From: VXPQ01 sp965116435
Lineage (GTDB): Bacteria > Bacteroidota > Rhodothermia > Rhodothermales > VXPQ01
Reading direction: 5' to 3'
DNA length: 64,000 bases
Assembly: GCA_965116435.1 (NCBI GenBank)
Contig: OZ220686.1
Location: forward strand, 2,604,001 to 2,668,000
Part shown: positions 41,776-50,726 of the stretch, piece by piece
Numbering within the stretch: position 1 is the first letter of the stretch
How the letters are laid out: every line of letters starts with the position of its first letter
Position numbers and translations under genes: made by a program
Notes under the pieces: generated by a model
What the model was told of the DNA's origin: nothing
Seen by the model: only the letters and a program-made list of their open reading frames with translations
The model's database searches: none

Positions 41776-42015
41776 GTCCGCGAAGATCAGAGGCAGCGAG
41801 GTGTGCGCTGGCAAGGAATGACGAAGCAGCGTGGCAGGCCCCACGTAATGAGGAATGACGCCGCCAGCGCGCTCCTCGATGCCTCCCGAAGGGCGCTTCA
41901 CGACACCGACGGTGCAAAACGCCATGTTTTCCGATGATTTCAACGATGGAATCATTACAAACGCTACTCGCGTACGTGAAGCGCTGATCGAAGTGGATTT
42001 GATCAGTGCATCCTT
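41759..42015. repeat. Palindromic MITE-like repeat, full copy B
   Basis: Nearly identical to copy A over its left two-thirds and its right end, diverging mainly in ~30 bases around 41912-41960. The terminal inverted repeats are GGATGC(T/A)CTGATTAAGTC and its partner; a TA dinucleotide precedes the left end and TTTA follows the right. It lies between the glycosyltransferase (whose stop it supplies) and the HPr-kinase-like gene, whose ATG is 28 bases downstream. Confidence 0.88.
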
Positions 42016-42043
42016 TAGCCGAACAAACTGGAGGCCAGGGCGC

Positions 42044-43159
42044 ATGACGACAGATCGAACAAGTTTCTATCGCATGATGGGCCGGAACGTACAGGTTCAT
42101 TACGACGAATCGAAGGGCGCAGCCATTCTGGAGGAGGAACTGGCTGCGTATCCCTCGGCGTCTCTGGGTATTGCGGATCTGGTTGTTCGGTATGCTTCGG
42201 TGGAATATGACGGGTTGCGCTTCGCCAATCCTGCGGTCCATTGCGAAATGGAAGACGGTTTTATTGTTCGGGGGCGTATGGCGACCGTGCGTTTTCGCCT
42301 GGATGAGACGCGCCTTGTCGGCGTCGATTTCTATCCGGCCTCGGCGCAGTCGCTCCTGATGCGCGGAGCGCGCCGGCTGGCGGATATGCAGTATACCTCC
42401 CGGGAGGAGCGCGCCGGGGTGATTTTTCACGAGTGGGTGGCGGGGCCTGCGGTCTATTGGCTGCCGGACATGGCCCTTGTGCATGCGTCTGCGTTCTCGG
42501 ATGCGCGCGGCGTAACCCTGATCGGCGGTGCTGGCGGCGCGGGCAAGACCTCGCTGGCGCTGGAATTGTGTCGTCGGTACGGTTTTCGCTTCGTGGCCGA
42601 CGATATTTCTTTCGTGGGAGAGGATGGCCACGTATGGCCCAATCTGGCGTGGCCCAAGATATATGCCTATAACGTCGAAGGCGATCCTGATCTGACTCAG
42701 CGGTTGCTCGGAGGACGCACGGCGGTGGACCGTTTACATTGGGCCCTGCACCGTCGGCGCGGGGCAGCCTGCGTTCGTCGTCGTATGGCTCCCGACGTTT
42801 TGTACGACGGCTGCGGTCGGGAAGGCGGTCCGGTATTCCGATATCTCATGCTGGTTCGCGAAGATCGTCCAGACCTCCATATCTCCGATATTTCTCCAGC
42901 CCGCGCTGCGGAGATGAGCGTACAGGTGATGCAGGCGGAATACGCCGGATTTCATAATCATCTCCATTGGCACGCCATGCATCGGGCGCTTGAGGATCGT
43001 CCGCCGTCTGTTTCTGCGTCCGGTGTGTTTCGCCGCTGGCGGGATATGCTGACCCGCGTGCTGGGCCGCGCGCAGTGCCGCCTCGCCCGCATCCCCCGCA
43101 CCATGGAACACGGCGCCTTCCGGCGGCGCATGACCGCCTTGCTGGCGGACAGCAATTAG
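42044..43159 (+). CDS. HPr-kinase/PEP-carboxykinase-like P-loop protein
   Basis: A 371-residue protein from ATG 42044, preceded by GGAGG. The upstream frame extension runs through repeat B and is not credible. The N-terminal ~150 residues are unassigned. A P-loop GGAGGAGKTSLALEL (~160-174) is followed by FRFVADDISFVGEDG, the layout of HPr-kinase-like proteins common in polysaccharide and lasso-type gene clusters. The HPr kinase signature for HPr phosphorylation is not evident, so it likely phosphorylates another substrate. Its last 88 bases are duplicated 1194 bases downstream, flanking the DUF3800 gene. Confidence 0.72.
   Translation: MTTDRTSFYRMMGRNVQVHYDESKGAAILEEELAAYPSASLGIADLVVRYASVEYDGLRFANPAVHCEMEDGFIVRGRMATVRFRLDETRLVGVDFYPASAQSLLMRGARRLADMQYTSREERAGVIFHEWVAGPAVYWLPDMALVHASAFSDARGVTLIGGAGGAGKTSLALELCRRYGFRFVADDISFVGEDGHVWPNLAWPKIYAYNVEGDPDLTQRLLGGRTAVDRLHWALHRRRGAACVRRRMAPDVLYDGCGREGGPVFRYLMLVREDRPDLHISDISPARAAEMSVQVMQAEYAGFHNHLHWHAMHRALEDRPPSVSASGVFRRWRDMLTRVLGRAQCRLARIPRTMEHGAFRRRMTALLADSN
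43063..43150. repeat. 88-bp direct repeat, upstream copy (kinase 3' end)
   Basis: Matches 44257-44344 with two mismatches in 88 bases. It encodes the C-terminal CRLARIPRTMEHGAFRRRM segment of the kinase-like protein. The pair brackets a 1.1-kb insert carrying a DUF3800 gene, as att sites or a duplication footprint would. Confidence 0.92.
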
Positions 43160-43249
43160 GTTGGTATTTTCAGGCAGATTTTCTTGATCTCATCTCAATC
43201 AGAACTATTATCATCTGGCAATCCGGTGGATTTGGATTCCATGTTTTGG

Positions 43250-44032
43250 CTATGAACCAGGTGAAGCGACAGCCCCATGTCTTAAACCGGGGCGTGTAAC
43301 ACACGCCAGGCACATACATGGTGTGCCGAGATGGTGTTTATGCGACAGTCCGTGCACCACGCCATCGGTTGAATCGAATTTTGCGGAAATGATGTCAAAG
43401 TACTGTGTATCGCCGCGCTCATATCTGCGAAATACAGAATAGGCCACATGATCTGCCAGCTGAACAACGCGAGAGGCGCGAGAGTTGACGAATAGAGGCG
43501 TATCTACGAGATTACGTACGGATCCCCACCTTGTACCTAACGTGCGAAATTCTCTCGCCATCTGTTGAAGAGTCGTCTCATGGGCGCCTTGGTCCAATAT
43601 CAGCAAGCCTCGCTGCCGATTCCCCTTACGATGCAATCGCCTCAGGTATATATCGAAACGACTGCACAAATCCTCAAATGCAATTCCCATGTGGTCGTTA
43701 TTGGGATTGGGAGCGGTGGGCTTGTGTATTGCACACGCAAACGCACGAGCTGTATCGTACGCGTCGGCCAAGACATTCAACACGCTTTTAATGATTCCTA
43801 TGGCATCGTCCCTGGACATTCCCTTCCAGGGAGGGATTCGACGGCTAAATATCTCGGATGCGTGGAATTCTACGCTATGGGGATCGGAAGGGCATATTGA
43901 CTCTGCGAGACTGTCCAGCTCTCGAGTGATATGATCCACCTGTGCTTCGTAGACCGCTACTCCACCAAGAACCAAATACTTCTCGTTGGCGTTGCCGGTC
44001 GATCCTGAGTCGTCGAGGTACAGAAGATACAT
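43250..44032 (-). CDS. DUF3800 domain protein
   Basis: A 260-residue protein from ATG 44032 (MYLLYLDDSGSTGN). The DUF3800 hallmarks are YLDDSG at the start, LLILDQG in the middle (~163) and VVQLADHVAYSVFRRYE near the end; the conserved acidic residues suggest an RNase-H-like metal site. The family is frequent on mobile elements and near defence genes; no activity is proven here. It lies antisense to the flanking genes, inside a 1.1-kb insert between 88-bp direct repeats, with a base composition lower in G+C than the surroundings. The frame upstream of ATG 44032 is open but non-coding in look. Confidence 0.82.
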   Translation of the reverse strand: MYLLYLDDSGSTGNANEKYLVLGGVAVYEAQVDHITRELDSLAESICPSDPHSVEFHASEIFSRRIPPWKGMSRDDAIGIIKSVLNVLADAYDTARAFACAIHKPTAPNPNNDHMGIAFEDLCSRFDIYLRRLHRKGNRQRGLLILDQGAHETTLQQMAREFRTLGTRWGSVRNLVDTPLFVNSRASRVVQLADHVAYSVFRRYERGDTQYFDIISAKFDSTDGVVHGLSHKHHLGTPCMCLACVTRPGLRHGAVASPGS

Positions 44033-44256
44033 AGCAGACAAAATAAAAATGCAGCCGGGTGGGGTTTCCCCCAACGAACCGCCAAGGCAGCCCTCCCAAC
44101 CGCAATTTAGCATATTATACGACGTTATGGCAATAAGTTCCATTTGTTCGGTAAAAAATATTTCCACAAATATCCAATCCTCATAAGTAATTAAATAACA
44201 GGTGTTTAGGCAATATAAAAGCATGTATTTTGGCTGCAAGGCCTCTTCGATTCTCC
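44033..44256. other. A+T-rich upstream region of the DUF3800 gene
   Basis: No gene seen. On the minus strand, TATAAT (complement of 44114-44119) with a weak TGGAAC-like -35 (complement of 44137-44142) at 17-base spacing could drive the DUF3800 gene about 80 bases downstream. The segment from 44100 to 44235 is markedly A+T-rich compared with both flanks. Confidence 0.35.
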
Positions 44257-44344
44257 GGGCCGGGCGCAGTGCCGCCTCGCCCGCATCCCCCGCACCATGG
44301 AACACAGCGCCTTCCGGCGGCGCATGACCGCCTTGCTGGCGGAC
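44257..44344. repeat. 88-bp direct repeat, downstream copy
   Basis: Second copy of 43063-43150 (two mismatches). It encodes no protein on its own but continues in the kinase frame to a TAG a few codons later (ending ADAG), suggesting that this is the original 3' end of the kinase gene before the insertion. Confidence 0.92.
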
Positions 44345-44413
44345 GCGGGGTAGGCGGGATTTCCGGGGAATCGAACAAACCCGGCGATCGGTGCGTCTAA
44401 CGCCGATCTTTCC

Positions 44414-45457
44414 ATGTCGGTCTGCCCCGTGTCACGAATCGATCCGGAATCGGGCAGGGAATCCCTGCAAACCCTCTTTCGGCAGCGTCTGCATCAGGCG
44501 CTGGCCCACCGTCCCCTGTTCACGCGCCCTTCCGGCCGGGACGCCGAAGTGGACTCGAACCGCCGCACCGTAGAGATTGTCCTGGCGATTTTCGTATCGA
44601 CATTTCTCTGGTTTACGTTCACCATGCGCGAGACGCAGACAAGGACCCTCGAACTTCCTGTCGAGGTAACCAATGTTCCCGAAAACCAGGCGCTTTCGCA
44701 GCATCCTCCAGACAAGGTGCGCGTGCAGGTTGTCGGCGAAGGGTGGACGCTGCTGCGGCTGGGGTTGCGTACGCCGGTCATTCCCATGGATGCGTCGCAA
44801 TCGCAAGTGCAGGTGCTGGACGTTGTTTCGGAGTTTCTGTCGGAGGTGCAGGTGCAGTCCGTCGTTCCGGCGGTCGCCACCTTGTTCAAGGAGCGGATTA
44901 TCGTGCGTACGATTCCTGTCCGGCCGCACGCCACGTTCGAGACGCCCCCTACGTACGAGTTGCTTGCGGCGCCCGTCGCATCGCCCGATTCCGTGGTGGT
45001 GGCGGGGGCCGTTTCCGTCGTAAATGACCTGAACGAATGGCCTACGGTTTCGCAAACGTTTCGGGGCGTGCGAGATACGTTTGACGTGCGCCTCGTGCTG
45101 GTGGATACCCTCGCGGGTCTGGTGCAGAAGAATGTGGAGGAGGTGGCGTTGCGGGCGATATCGTCGGAATTTACGGAAGACACCCGCGAACTCGTTGTCA
45201 CGGTGCAGGGGCAGCCGTCCACGCGACAACTCGTGTCGCTCGAACCGTCGTCGGTGATCGTGCGATACCGGGTTCCGTTGTCGCATTATCAGGAAGCGCA
45301 GCAGGCCATGGATTTTTTTGCGACGGTTTCCTGGGACGACATCCGCAGCGACACGACCGGTCATGTGGAACCGCACCTGGAGACGCCGGACGGGGTTGTG
45401 CTTCGGGACGTGGAAATGATACCCCGTCGTCTTGCGTATTATCAGCGCATCGATTAG
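44414..45457 (+). CDS. YbbR-like domain protein
   Basis: A 347-residue protein. A cytoplasmic basic N-terminus of ~50 residues precedes one membrane segment (VEIVLAIFVSTFLWFTF, ~52-68), then YbbR-type beta repeats: LELPVEVTNVPENQAL, PDKVRVQVVGEG, and SVVVAGAVSVVNDL near the C-terminal half. Bacteroidota relatives are single-pass envelope proteins; Firmicute homologues (CdaR) regulate diadenylate cyclase, but no cdaA is nearby. It precedes menF by 16 bases, so it may head the menaquinone operon transcript. Confidence 0.7.
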   Translation: MSVCPVSRIDPESGRESLQTLFRQRLHQALAHRPLFTRPSGRDAEVDSNRRTVEIVLAIFVSTFLWFTFTMRETQTRTLELPVEVTNVPENQALSQHPPDKVRVQVVGEGWTLLRLGLRTPVIPMDASQSQVQVLDVVSEFLSEVQVQSVVPAVATLFKERIIVRTIPVRPHATFETPPTYELLAAPVASPDSVVVAGAVSVVNDLNEWPTVSQTFRGVRDTFDVRLVLVDTLAGLVQKNVEEVALRAISSEFTEDTRELVVTVQGQPSTRQLVSLEPSSVIVRYRVPLSHYQEAQQAMDFFATVSWDDIRSDTTGHVEPHLETPDGVVLRDVEMIPRRLAYYQRID

Positions 45458-45473
45458 GGGATACGGCGTACGC

Positions 45474-46886
45474 ATGCTTGACGAACAGGACATTCTTGTC
45501 TCCGACGACATTCTCCATGACCCGGGCCATGCGCAGCGCATGCTTGCCTCCCGGGTGGAGGAGGTCCTGGACGAGGAGGGACCGCGCGATGAGGAGCGCC
45601 GCATTGTCCGCCTGATCGTTCCGGTGGCGCCGCTGGATCCGCTGGCATGGCTTGGCGCACAGACGTTGCTCCCGAAAATATACTGGCACGGGCGCGGGGA
45701 CAGCGTGGCCACGGCGGCGGTTGGCGAGGCGGACCGGTGCGAGGGTGGCCCGGATGCAGGATTCGACACGCTCCGCGCGCAACTTGATGCGGTGTTGCCG
45801 AAAAGCGACCCGCGGGCGCGTTATTTCGGGGGGTTTCGATTCGATCCGGGCGCGCCGGGCGACGAGGTCTGGGAGGGGTTCCCTAACTTTCTGTTTACGC
45901 TCCCCCGGTTCGTCTATATGCGGAACGAAAACGAGGGCGTGCTGGCGTGCAACCTTGCGTTGCCCCGCGACCGGTTTCGCAGGGAGGAGATTCTGTCGGA
46001 GATCGAACGACTGCGGTTTCCGGATGGCTTCGCCGATTCGGGTTTGGAAGAGCGCATGCCGCGGCGGCTTTCGCGAACGGATGCGCCGGACCAGGCGGGC
46101 TGGGCGCAAAACGTGGCATGGTCCCTGAATGCGTTTGCCCAACGCGGACCCCTTGAGAAGGTGGTGCTTTCTCGACGGACCCACCTCGCTTTTTCCGATT
46201 CGCTGGATGCGTTCGCCTTGCTTCGGCAGCTGCAGGAGGGTACGCCGAATTGTTTTCATTACGGATTTCAGTTCGATCCCGGGGCGGTCTTTGTAGGGGC
46301 TTCCCCGGAGCGTCTTTTCCACCGCAGCGGGCGGTATCTGCGCACAGAGGCTGTGGCCGGAACCTGCATTCGGGGAGATACAGAGGCCGAAGACGCCCAG
46401 GCGTTGGCGGCGCTTTTGGCCAGCGCGAAGGATCAGCGCGAGCATGCGTACGTGCGGGAGAGCATTCGCCATGCGCTCCACCCGTTGTGCCAGGAATTTC
46501 GAATAGACGAAGAGGCGTCCGGATTGCAGCAAGCCTTGCGGTGGCATCTTGTTTCGCGAAGCAGCGGTTTGTTGCAGCGGGGCGTGCATGGAAGCGACGT
46601 CATGGCGGCCCTGCACCCTACGCCCGCCGTGGGCGGATATCCGGTTGATCTCGCCCTGTCGGCTATTCGCGACCTCGAAGGGTTCGATCGGGGCTGGTAT
46701 GCGGGGCCGGTGGGCTGGATAGGCGCCCAGGGTGCGGAATTCGCCGTGGCGTTGCGCTGCGGGCTGGCTCGCGGGCGCTCCCTGTTTCTGTTTGCGGGCG
46801 CCGGGATCGTGGAAGGCTCCGATCCTGCCGCCGAATGGGCCGAAATCGAACAGAAGATCGGGGATGTGTTGGGGGTGTTGGGGTAG
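45474..46886 (+). CDS. menF: Isochorismate synthase
   Basis: Converts chorismate to isochorismate, the entry of menaquinone synthesis. 470 residues from ATG 45474. The chorismate-binding domain occupies ~205-465, with KVVLSRRTHLAF, FVGASPERLF, VAGTCIRGDTEAED, HLVSRSSGLL, LHPTPAVGGYPVD and WYAGPVGWIGAQGAEF; the Lys and Glu/His catalytic regions are all present. The N-terminal ~200 residues are the usual poorly conserved subdomain. First of five men genes in one direction. Confidence 0.93.
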   Translation: MLDEQDILVSDDILHDPGHAQRMLASRVEEVLDEEGPRDEERRIVRLIVPVAPLDPLAWLGAQTLLPKIYWHGRGDSVATAAVGEADRCEGGPDAGFDTLRAQLDAVLPKSDPRARYFGGFRFDPGAPGDEVWEGFPNFLFTLPRFVYMRNENEGVLACNLALPRDRFRREEILSEIERLRFPDGFADSGLEERMPRRLSRTDAPDQAGWAQNVAWSLNAFAQRGPLEKVVLSRRTHLAFSDSLDAFALLRQLQEGTPNCFHYGFQFDPGAVFVGASPERLFHRSGRYLRTEAVAGTCIRGDTEAEDAQALAALLASAKDQREHAYVRESIRHALHPLCQEFRIDEEASGLQQALRWHLVSRSSGLLQRGVHGSDVMAALHPTPAVGGYPVDLALSAIRDLEGFDRGWYAGPVGWIGAQGAEFAVALRCGLARGRSLFLFAGAGIVEGSDPAAEWAEIEQKIGDVLGVLG

Positions 46887-46991
46887 GGCGGGCATGCGTC
46901 TGCGCGGCCTCGGCGTACGCATTATATATATTGCAGGATATATTCAGGATGCTCAGGTACAGGACGATTTTGCAACAGGCAGCGATACCCA

Positions 46992-48965
46992 ATGACCCAG
47001 TCTGAACCCCTCGGCATGAACCGGATATGGGCCGATCTGCTCGTGGAAGAGTTGATCCGCGCCGGGGTTGGCCTGTTTTGCCTTGCGCCCGGCTCCCGCA
47101 GCGCTCCGCTGGCGCTTGCGGTGGCGGCCCATCCCCGGGCGAAGCACGCGATGCACTTCGACGAGCGCGGCGCGGCGTTCTGTGCGCTGGGCTACGGGCG
47201 CGCTACCCGGCGTCCCGCCGCCTGGATTACGACGTCAGGGACCGCGGTGGCGAACGGCATGCCCGCCGTGGCGGAAGCCTCCATGGATTGCGTACCCATG
47301 CTGCTTGTTACGGCGGATCGTCCGCCGGAATTGCGTGCGGCGGGCGCCAATCAGACCCTGGATCAGGTCAAGATTTTCGGGGAGTATGTGCGCTGGCAAT
47401 GCGATCTGCCCGTGCCGGACCCGGCTATCGATCCGGCGTTCGTGTTGACTACGGCGGATCAGGCGGTATACCGGGCGGTGCGCATGCCTGCGGGGCCGGT
47501 TCATCTGAATGCGATGTACCGCGAGCCGCTGGTTGCTGGCCCCGACAAGGCGTGCGCGGCGGGCTATCTGGACGGACTTCGGGCATGGCGGGAGGCGGAC
47601 AGGGCGTACACCCGGTACGTGTCGGCGAATACTCCAGAAAACATACTGGACGTCGGGTTGTCGGCGGGCCTTTCGGAAACTCCTGTCGCCGGGGCGGGGC
47701 CTGGCGAAAATAGTTCTGGAAAATCCGGGCCCCGGTTGGCCTTGGCGGCGAATAGTTTCCAGACGCCTGTGCATATTTCCGATGCGACCCGATTCGCGTC
47801 GCTGGCAGAGGGTCTGCTCGGGGCAAAGCGGGGGTTGATTGTGGCCGGGCGGCTTGCGGACCGGGCGCAGGCCGAGGCGGTTTGCCGCCTGGCGCAACAC
47901 CTTGGTTGGCCGCTCTTGCCCGACGTATGTTCGCAGCTCCGCTTTCTGGATGGCGCTGCGCAGGGCCTGGCGCTGGTCTCGCGGTACGATCTGGCGCTGG
48001 CGAGCGACGCGTTTCGGGCGGCCCATGCGCCGGACGCCGTAGTGCATTTCGGCGGGGCTGCCGTATCGAAGCGGCTGAACGCCTGGCTATCCGATGTGCG
48101 CCCCGCCTTGTTTGCGGTGGTGCGCGAAGCGCCGGACCGAATGGACCCCGGGCACTGCGTAACGGACTATATCGAATCCGGTATTACGTCCTTTTGCCAG
48201 TCCATGCGGTATCTCCTCGATGCGGTGGGCGGGGAGGCGGGCGCGCCTGCTGCCGAAGCGGACTGGGCGGCAAGTTGGGTGGCCGTATCCCGCGCCGTAG
48301 ACCGCCTGCTGGAGGAGCATATGCCAGACGACCTTTCTGAGCCCGCCGTGGCCCGGTTTTTGTCCCGGCATACGCCCGACGCGGCGGCGCTCATGCCCGG
48401 AAGCAGCATGCCCATCCGGGACCTGGATATGTTTGGGGATACCGTTGGCTCGGCCCCGTTCGTGGCGGCGAATCGCGGGGCGTCCGGCATCGACGGCGCG
48501 GTGGCCACGGCGGCCGGGCTGGCGCATGGCCGCGGGGCGCCGGTTGTGCTCGCGACGGGCGACCTCGGGTTGCTGCACGACCTGAATAGCCTGGCCCTGA
48601 CGGCGTCCACCCCGGCGCCCGTCCTGATCGTGGCGATCAACAACCACGGCGGCGGTATTTTTTCGTTTCTTCCCGTAGCCCGTTGCGGCGAGGCGTTCGA
48701 ACCCATGTTTGGAACGCCGCATCGCTGGCGCTTCGAGCAGGCGGCGCGTATGTTCGGTCTCGGCTACGACGCCGTGCATGACCTCGGCGCCTTGTCGGAA
48801 GCGTACGGGCGTGCGCTTTCTTCCGGCAAAAGCCATATCATTGAAGTCGAGACCGACCGCGCCGAAAACGCACGCTTGCACCGGCGGCTGGAAGCCCTCG
48901 TATGCGAGCATGTTGCGGCCGTCGTTCGGCCTCGTTCTACCTTCACCAACCCTTCCGATTCATGA
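46992..48965 (+). CDS. menD: SEPHCHC synthase (2-succinyl-5-enolpyruvyl-6-hydroxy-3-cyclohexene-1-carboxylate synthase)
   Basis: A thiamine-diphosphate enzyme joining isochorismate and 2-oxoglutarate. 657 residues with FCLAPGSRSAPLALA (~32-46), HFDERGAAFCALGYGRAT with the activating Glu, TTSGTAVANG, TADRPPELR and GDLGLLHDLNSLAL (ThDP/Mg site, ~530). A segment around residues 205-260 is longer and less conserved than in E. coli MenD (~556 residues). The gene shares ATGA with menB (48962-48965). Confidence 0.95.
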   Translation: MTQSEPLGMNRIWADLLVEELIRAGVGLFCLAPGSRSAPLALAVAAHPRAKHAMHFDERGAAFCALGYGRATRRPAAWITTSGTAVANGMPAVAEASMDCVPMLLVTADRPPELRAAGANQTLDQVKIFGEYVRWQCDLPVPDPAIDPAFVLTTADQAVYRAVRMPAGPVHLNAMYREPLVAGPDKACAAGYLDGLRAWREADRAYTRYVSANTPENILDVGLSAGLSETPVAGAGPGENSSGKSGPRLALAANSFQTPVHISDATRFASLAEGLLGAKRGLIVAGRLADRAQAEAVCRLAQHLGWPLLPDVCSQLRFLDGAAQGLALVSRYDLALASDAFRAAHAPDAVVHFGGAAVSKRLNAWLSDVRPALFAVVREAPDRMDPGHCVTDYIESGITSFCQSMRYLLDAVGGEAGAPAAEADWAASWVAVSRAVDRLLEEHMPDDLSEPAVARFLSRHTPDAAALMPGSSMPIRDLDMFGDTVGSAPFVAANRGASGIDGAVATAAGLAHGRGAPVVLATGDLGLLHDLNSLALTASTPAPVLIVAINNHGGGIFSFLPVARCGEAFEPMFGTPHRWRFEQAARMFGLGYDAVHDLGALSEAYGRALSSGKSHIIEVETDRAENARLHRRLEALVCEHVAAVVRPRSTFTNPSDS

Positions 48966-49789
48966 CATCTGCAGTAGACTGGCGCCCCGCCAAATCCTAT
49001 ACGGACATTACATACCACAAGGCCGAAGGCATCGCCAAAATCACCATTAATCGGCCCGAAGTGCGCAATGCGTTCCGGCCCTTGACGGTCACGGAAATGC
49101 GCGATGCACTCCAGGATGCGCGCGACGATCACGAAATCGGGGTGATTATTCTTACCGGAGAGGGGCCGGACGCGTTTTGCTCCGGCGGGGACCAGAAGAT
49201 TCGCGGGGACGCCGGATATACGGAAGCAGGCACCGGCGTTATGCGGCTGAACGTGCTGGATTTTCAACGGGAAATGCGGAGTTGTCCGAAACCGGTGGTC
49301 GCCATGGTGGCGGGCTGGGCCGTCGGCGGCGGCCATGTGTTGCATGTGCTGTGCGATCTCACCATTGCCGCCGAGAACGCCCGTTTCATGCAGACGGGGC
49401 CCAAGGTGGGTTCGTTCGACGGCGGGTACGGGGCTTCGTACCTGGCCCGCATCGTGGGCCAGAAAAAGGCCCGCGAGATATGGTTTCTGTGCCGTCCCTA
49501 CGATGCGCAGCAGGCCCTGCAGATGGGACTGGTGAACACCGTGGTGCCCCTCGAGAAGCTGGAGGAAGAAACCGTGCAATGGTGCCGGGATATTCTGCAA
49601 AATTCCCAAATGGCCATTCGTTGCCTGAAGGCCGCCCTGAACGCCGATTGCGACGGACAGGCGGGCTTGCAGGAACTGGCGGGGAACGCTACGCTCCTTT
49701 TCTATATGACCGAGGAAGGGCAGGAAGGCCGCAATGCCTTCAACGAGAAGCGCAAACCGGATTTTTCGCAGTTTCCGTATCGCCCCTGA
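48962..49789 (+). CDS. menB: 1,4-dihydroxy-2-naphthoyl-CoA synthase
   Basis: A crotonase-fold ring-closing enzyme acting on o-succinylbenzoyl-CoA. 275 residues from ATG 48962 (MTSAVDWRPAKSYTDI). Signatures are NRPEVRNAFRP, SGGDQKIRGDAGY, GWAVGGGHVLHVLCDLTIAAENARF (oxyanion hole), QTGPKVGSFDGGYG with the active-site Asp/Gly region, and a final NEKRKPDF. Translation coupled to menD by a 4-base overlap. Confidence 0.96.
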   Translation: MTSAVDWRPAKSYTDITYHKAEGIAKITINRPEVRNAFRPLTVTEMRDALQDARDDHEIGVIILTGEGPDAFCSGGDQKIRGDAGYTEAGTGVMRLNVLDFQREMRSCPKPVVAMVAGWAVGGGHVLHVLCDLTIAAENARFMQTGPKVGSFDGGYGASYLARIVGQKKAREIWFLCRPYDAQQALQMGLVNTVVPLEKLEEETVQWCRDILQNSQMAIRCLKAALNADCDGQAGLQELAGNATLLFYMTEEGQEGRNAFNEKRKPDFSQFPYRP

Positions 49790-49832
49790 CACATTCGCGG
49801 CATCTCTTTTTTCGTTAGACTCTATTGTTTTC

Positions 49833-50726
49833 ATGCATTCGAAACAGGCGCGTCCGCCATGGACCATCTGGATACGGGCGGCGCGCCCAAAGACCTTGTG
49901 GGCCGCGGCGTCTCCCGTGTTCCTGGGCGCGGCCATGGCCTTTGGGGAAGGCGTTTTTCATACCCTTTCCGCAGGCTGTGCGCTACTCGTTGCCGTGTTC
50001 ATTCAGGTGGGGACGAATTATGCGAACGATTACCAGGATTTTGCGCACGGTGCAGACACGGCGGAGCGCAAAGGACCTCTGCGCATTACCCAGGCGGGCC
50101 TGGCTCGTCCCGGGGCGGTCCGGACCGCCGCAGCCCTGGCCTTTCTGATTGCTTTGCTGGCCGGCCTGTACCTGGTCGTGCACGGGGGATGGTTTTTGCT
50201 GTTCGTCGGCCTGCTATCCATTTTGTGCGGGGCGATCTACTCGGCGGGGCGTTATTCGCTGGCCTACCTGGGCGTGGCGGATCTTTTTGTGCTGGTGTTT
50301 TTCGGGCCGGTGGCCGTGGCCGGGACGCATTATGTGCAGGCGCTGGCCTTTTCATGGCCGGCGGCGTTGGCCGGACTGGGCCCGGGATTTTTGGCCACGG
50401 CTATTTTGCTCGTCAACAATACGCGCGATATGGACGAGGACCGGGCGGCCGGGAAGAAAACGCTGGTGGTGCGCTGGGGTCGCGGCGCGGGCGTGGCGCT
50501 CTACGGGGTATGCGTGGCCGGAGCGGCCCTGACGGCGGCGGCGTCCGCGCTGCTTTCTGGAAACGCATGGCTGCTCGCAGCCTTGCTTGCAACGCCTTGG
50601 GGGGTGGCCAACCTGCGGACGCTGCGCGCCACGAGCGACCCTGCTGTGCTGAACCCGCTTTTGGGGTCTACGTCCCGGCTTCTGCTTGCGTATAGTCTGC
50701 TTTTTGGATTCGGATGGATCATGTAG
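49833..50726 (+). CDS. menA: 1,4-dihydroxy-2-naphthoate polyprenyltransferase
   Basis: A membrane UbiA-family prenyltransferase giving demethylmenaquinone. 297 residues from ATG 49833. About eight hydrophobic segments. The first Asp-rich motif is NYANDYQDFAHGAD (~62-75) followed by RKGPLRITQAG; the second is NNTRDMDEDRAAGKKT (~190-205). The ATG sits 43 bases after menB; a longer in-frame start overlaps menB but reads as a shadow. Overlaps menE by 13 bases. Confidence 0.94.
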   Translation: MHSKQARPPWTIWIRAARPKTLWAAASPVFLGAAMAFGEGVFHTLSAGCALLVAVFIQVGTNYANDYQDFAHGADTAERKGPLRITQAGLARPGAVRTAAALAFLIALLAGLYLVVHGGWFLLFVGLLSILCGAIYSAGRYSLAYLGVADLFVLVFFGPVAVAGTHYVQALAFSWPAALAGLGPGFLATAILLVNNTRDMDEDRAAGKKTLVVRWGRGAGVALYGVCVAGAALTAAASALLSGNAWLLAALLATPWGVANLRTLRATSDPAVLNPLLGSTSRLLLAYSLLFGFGWIM

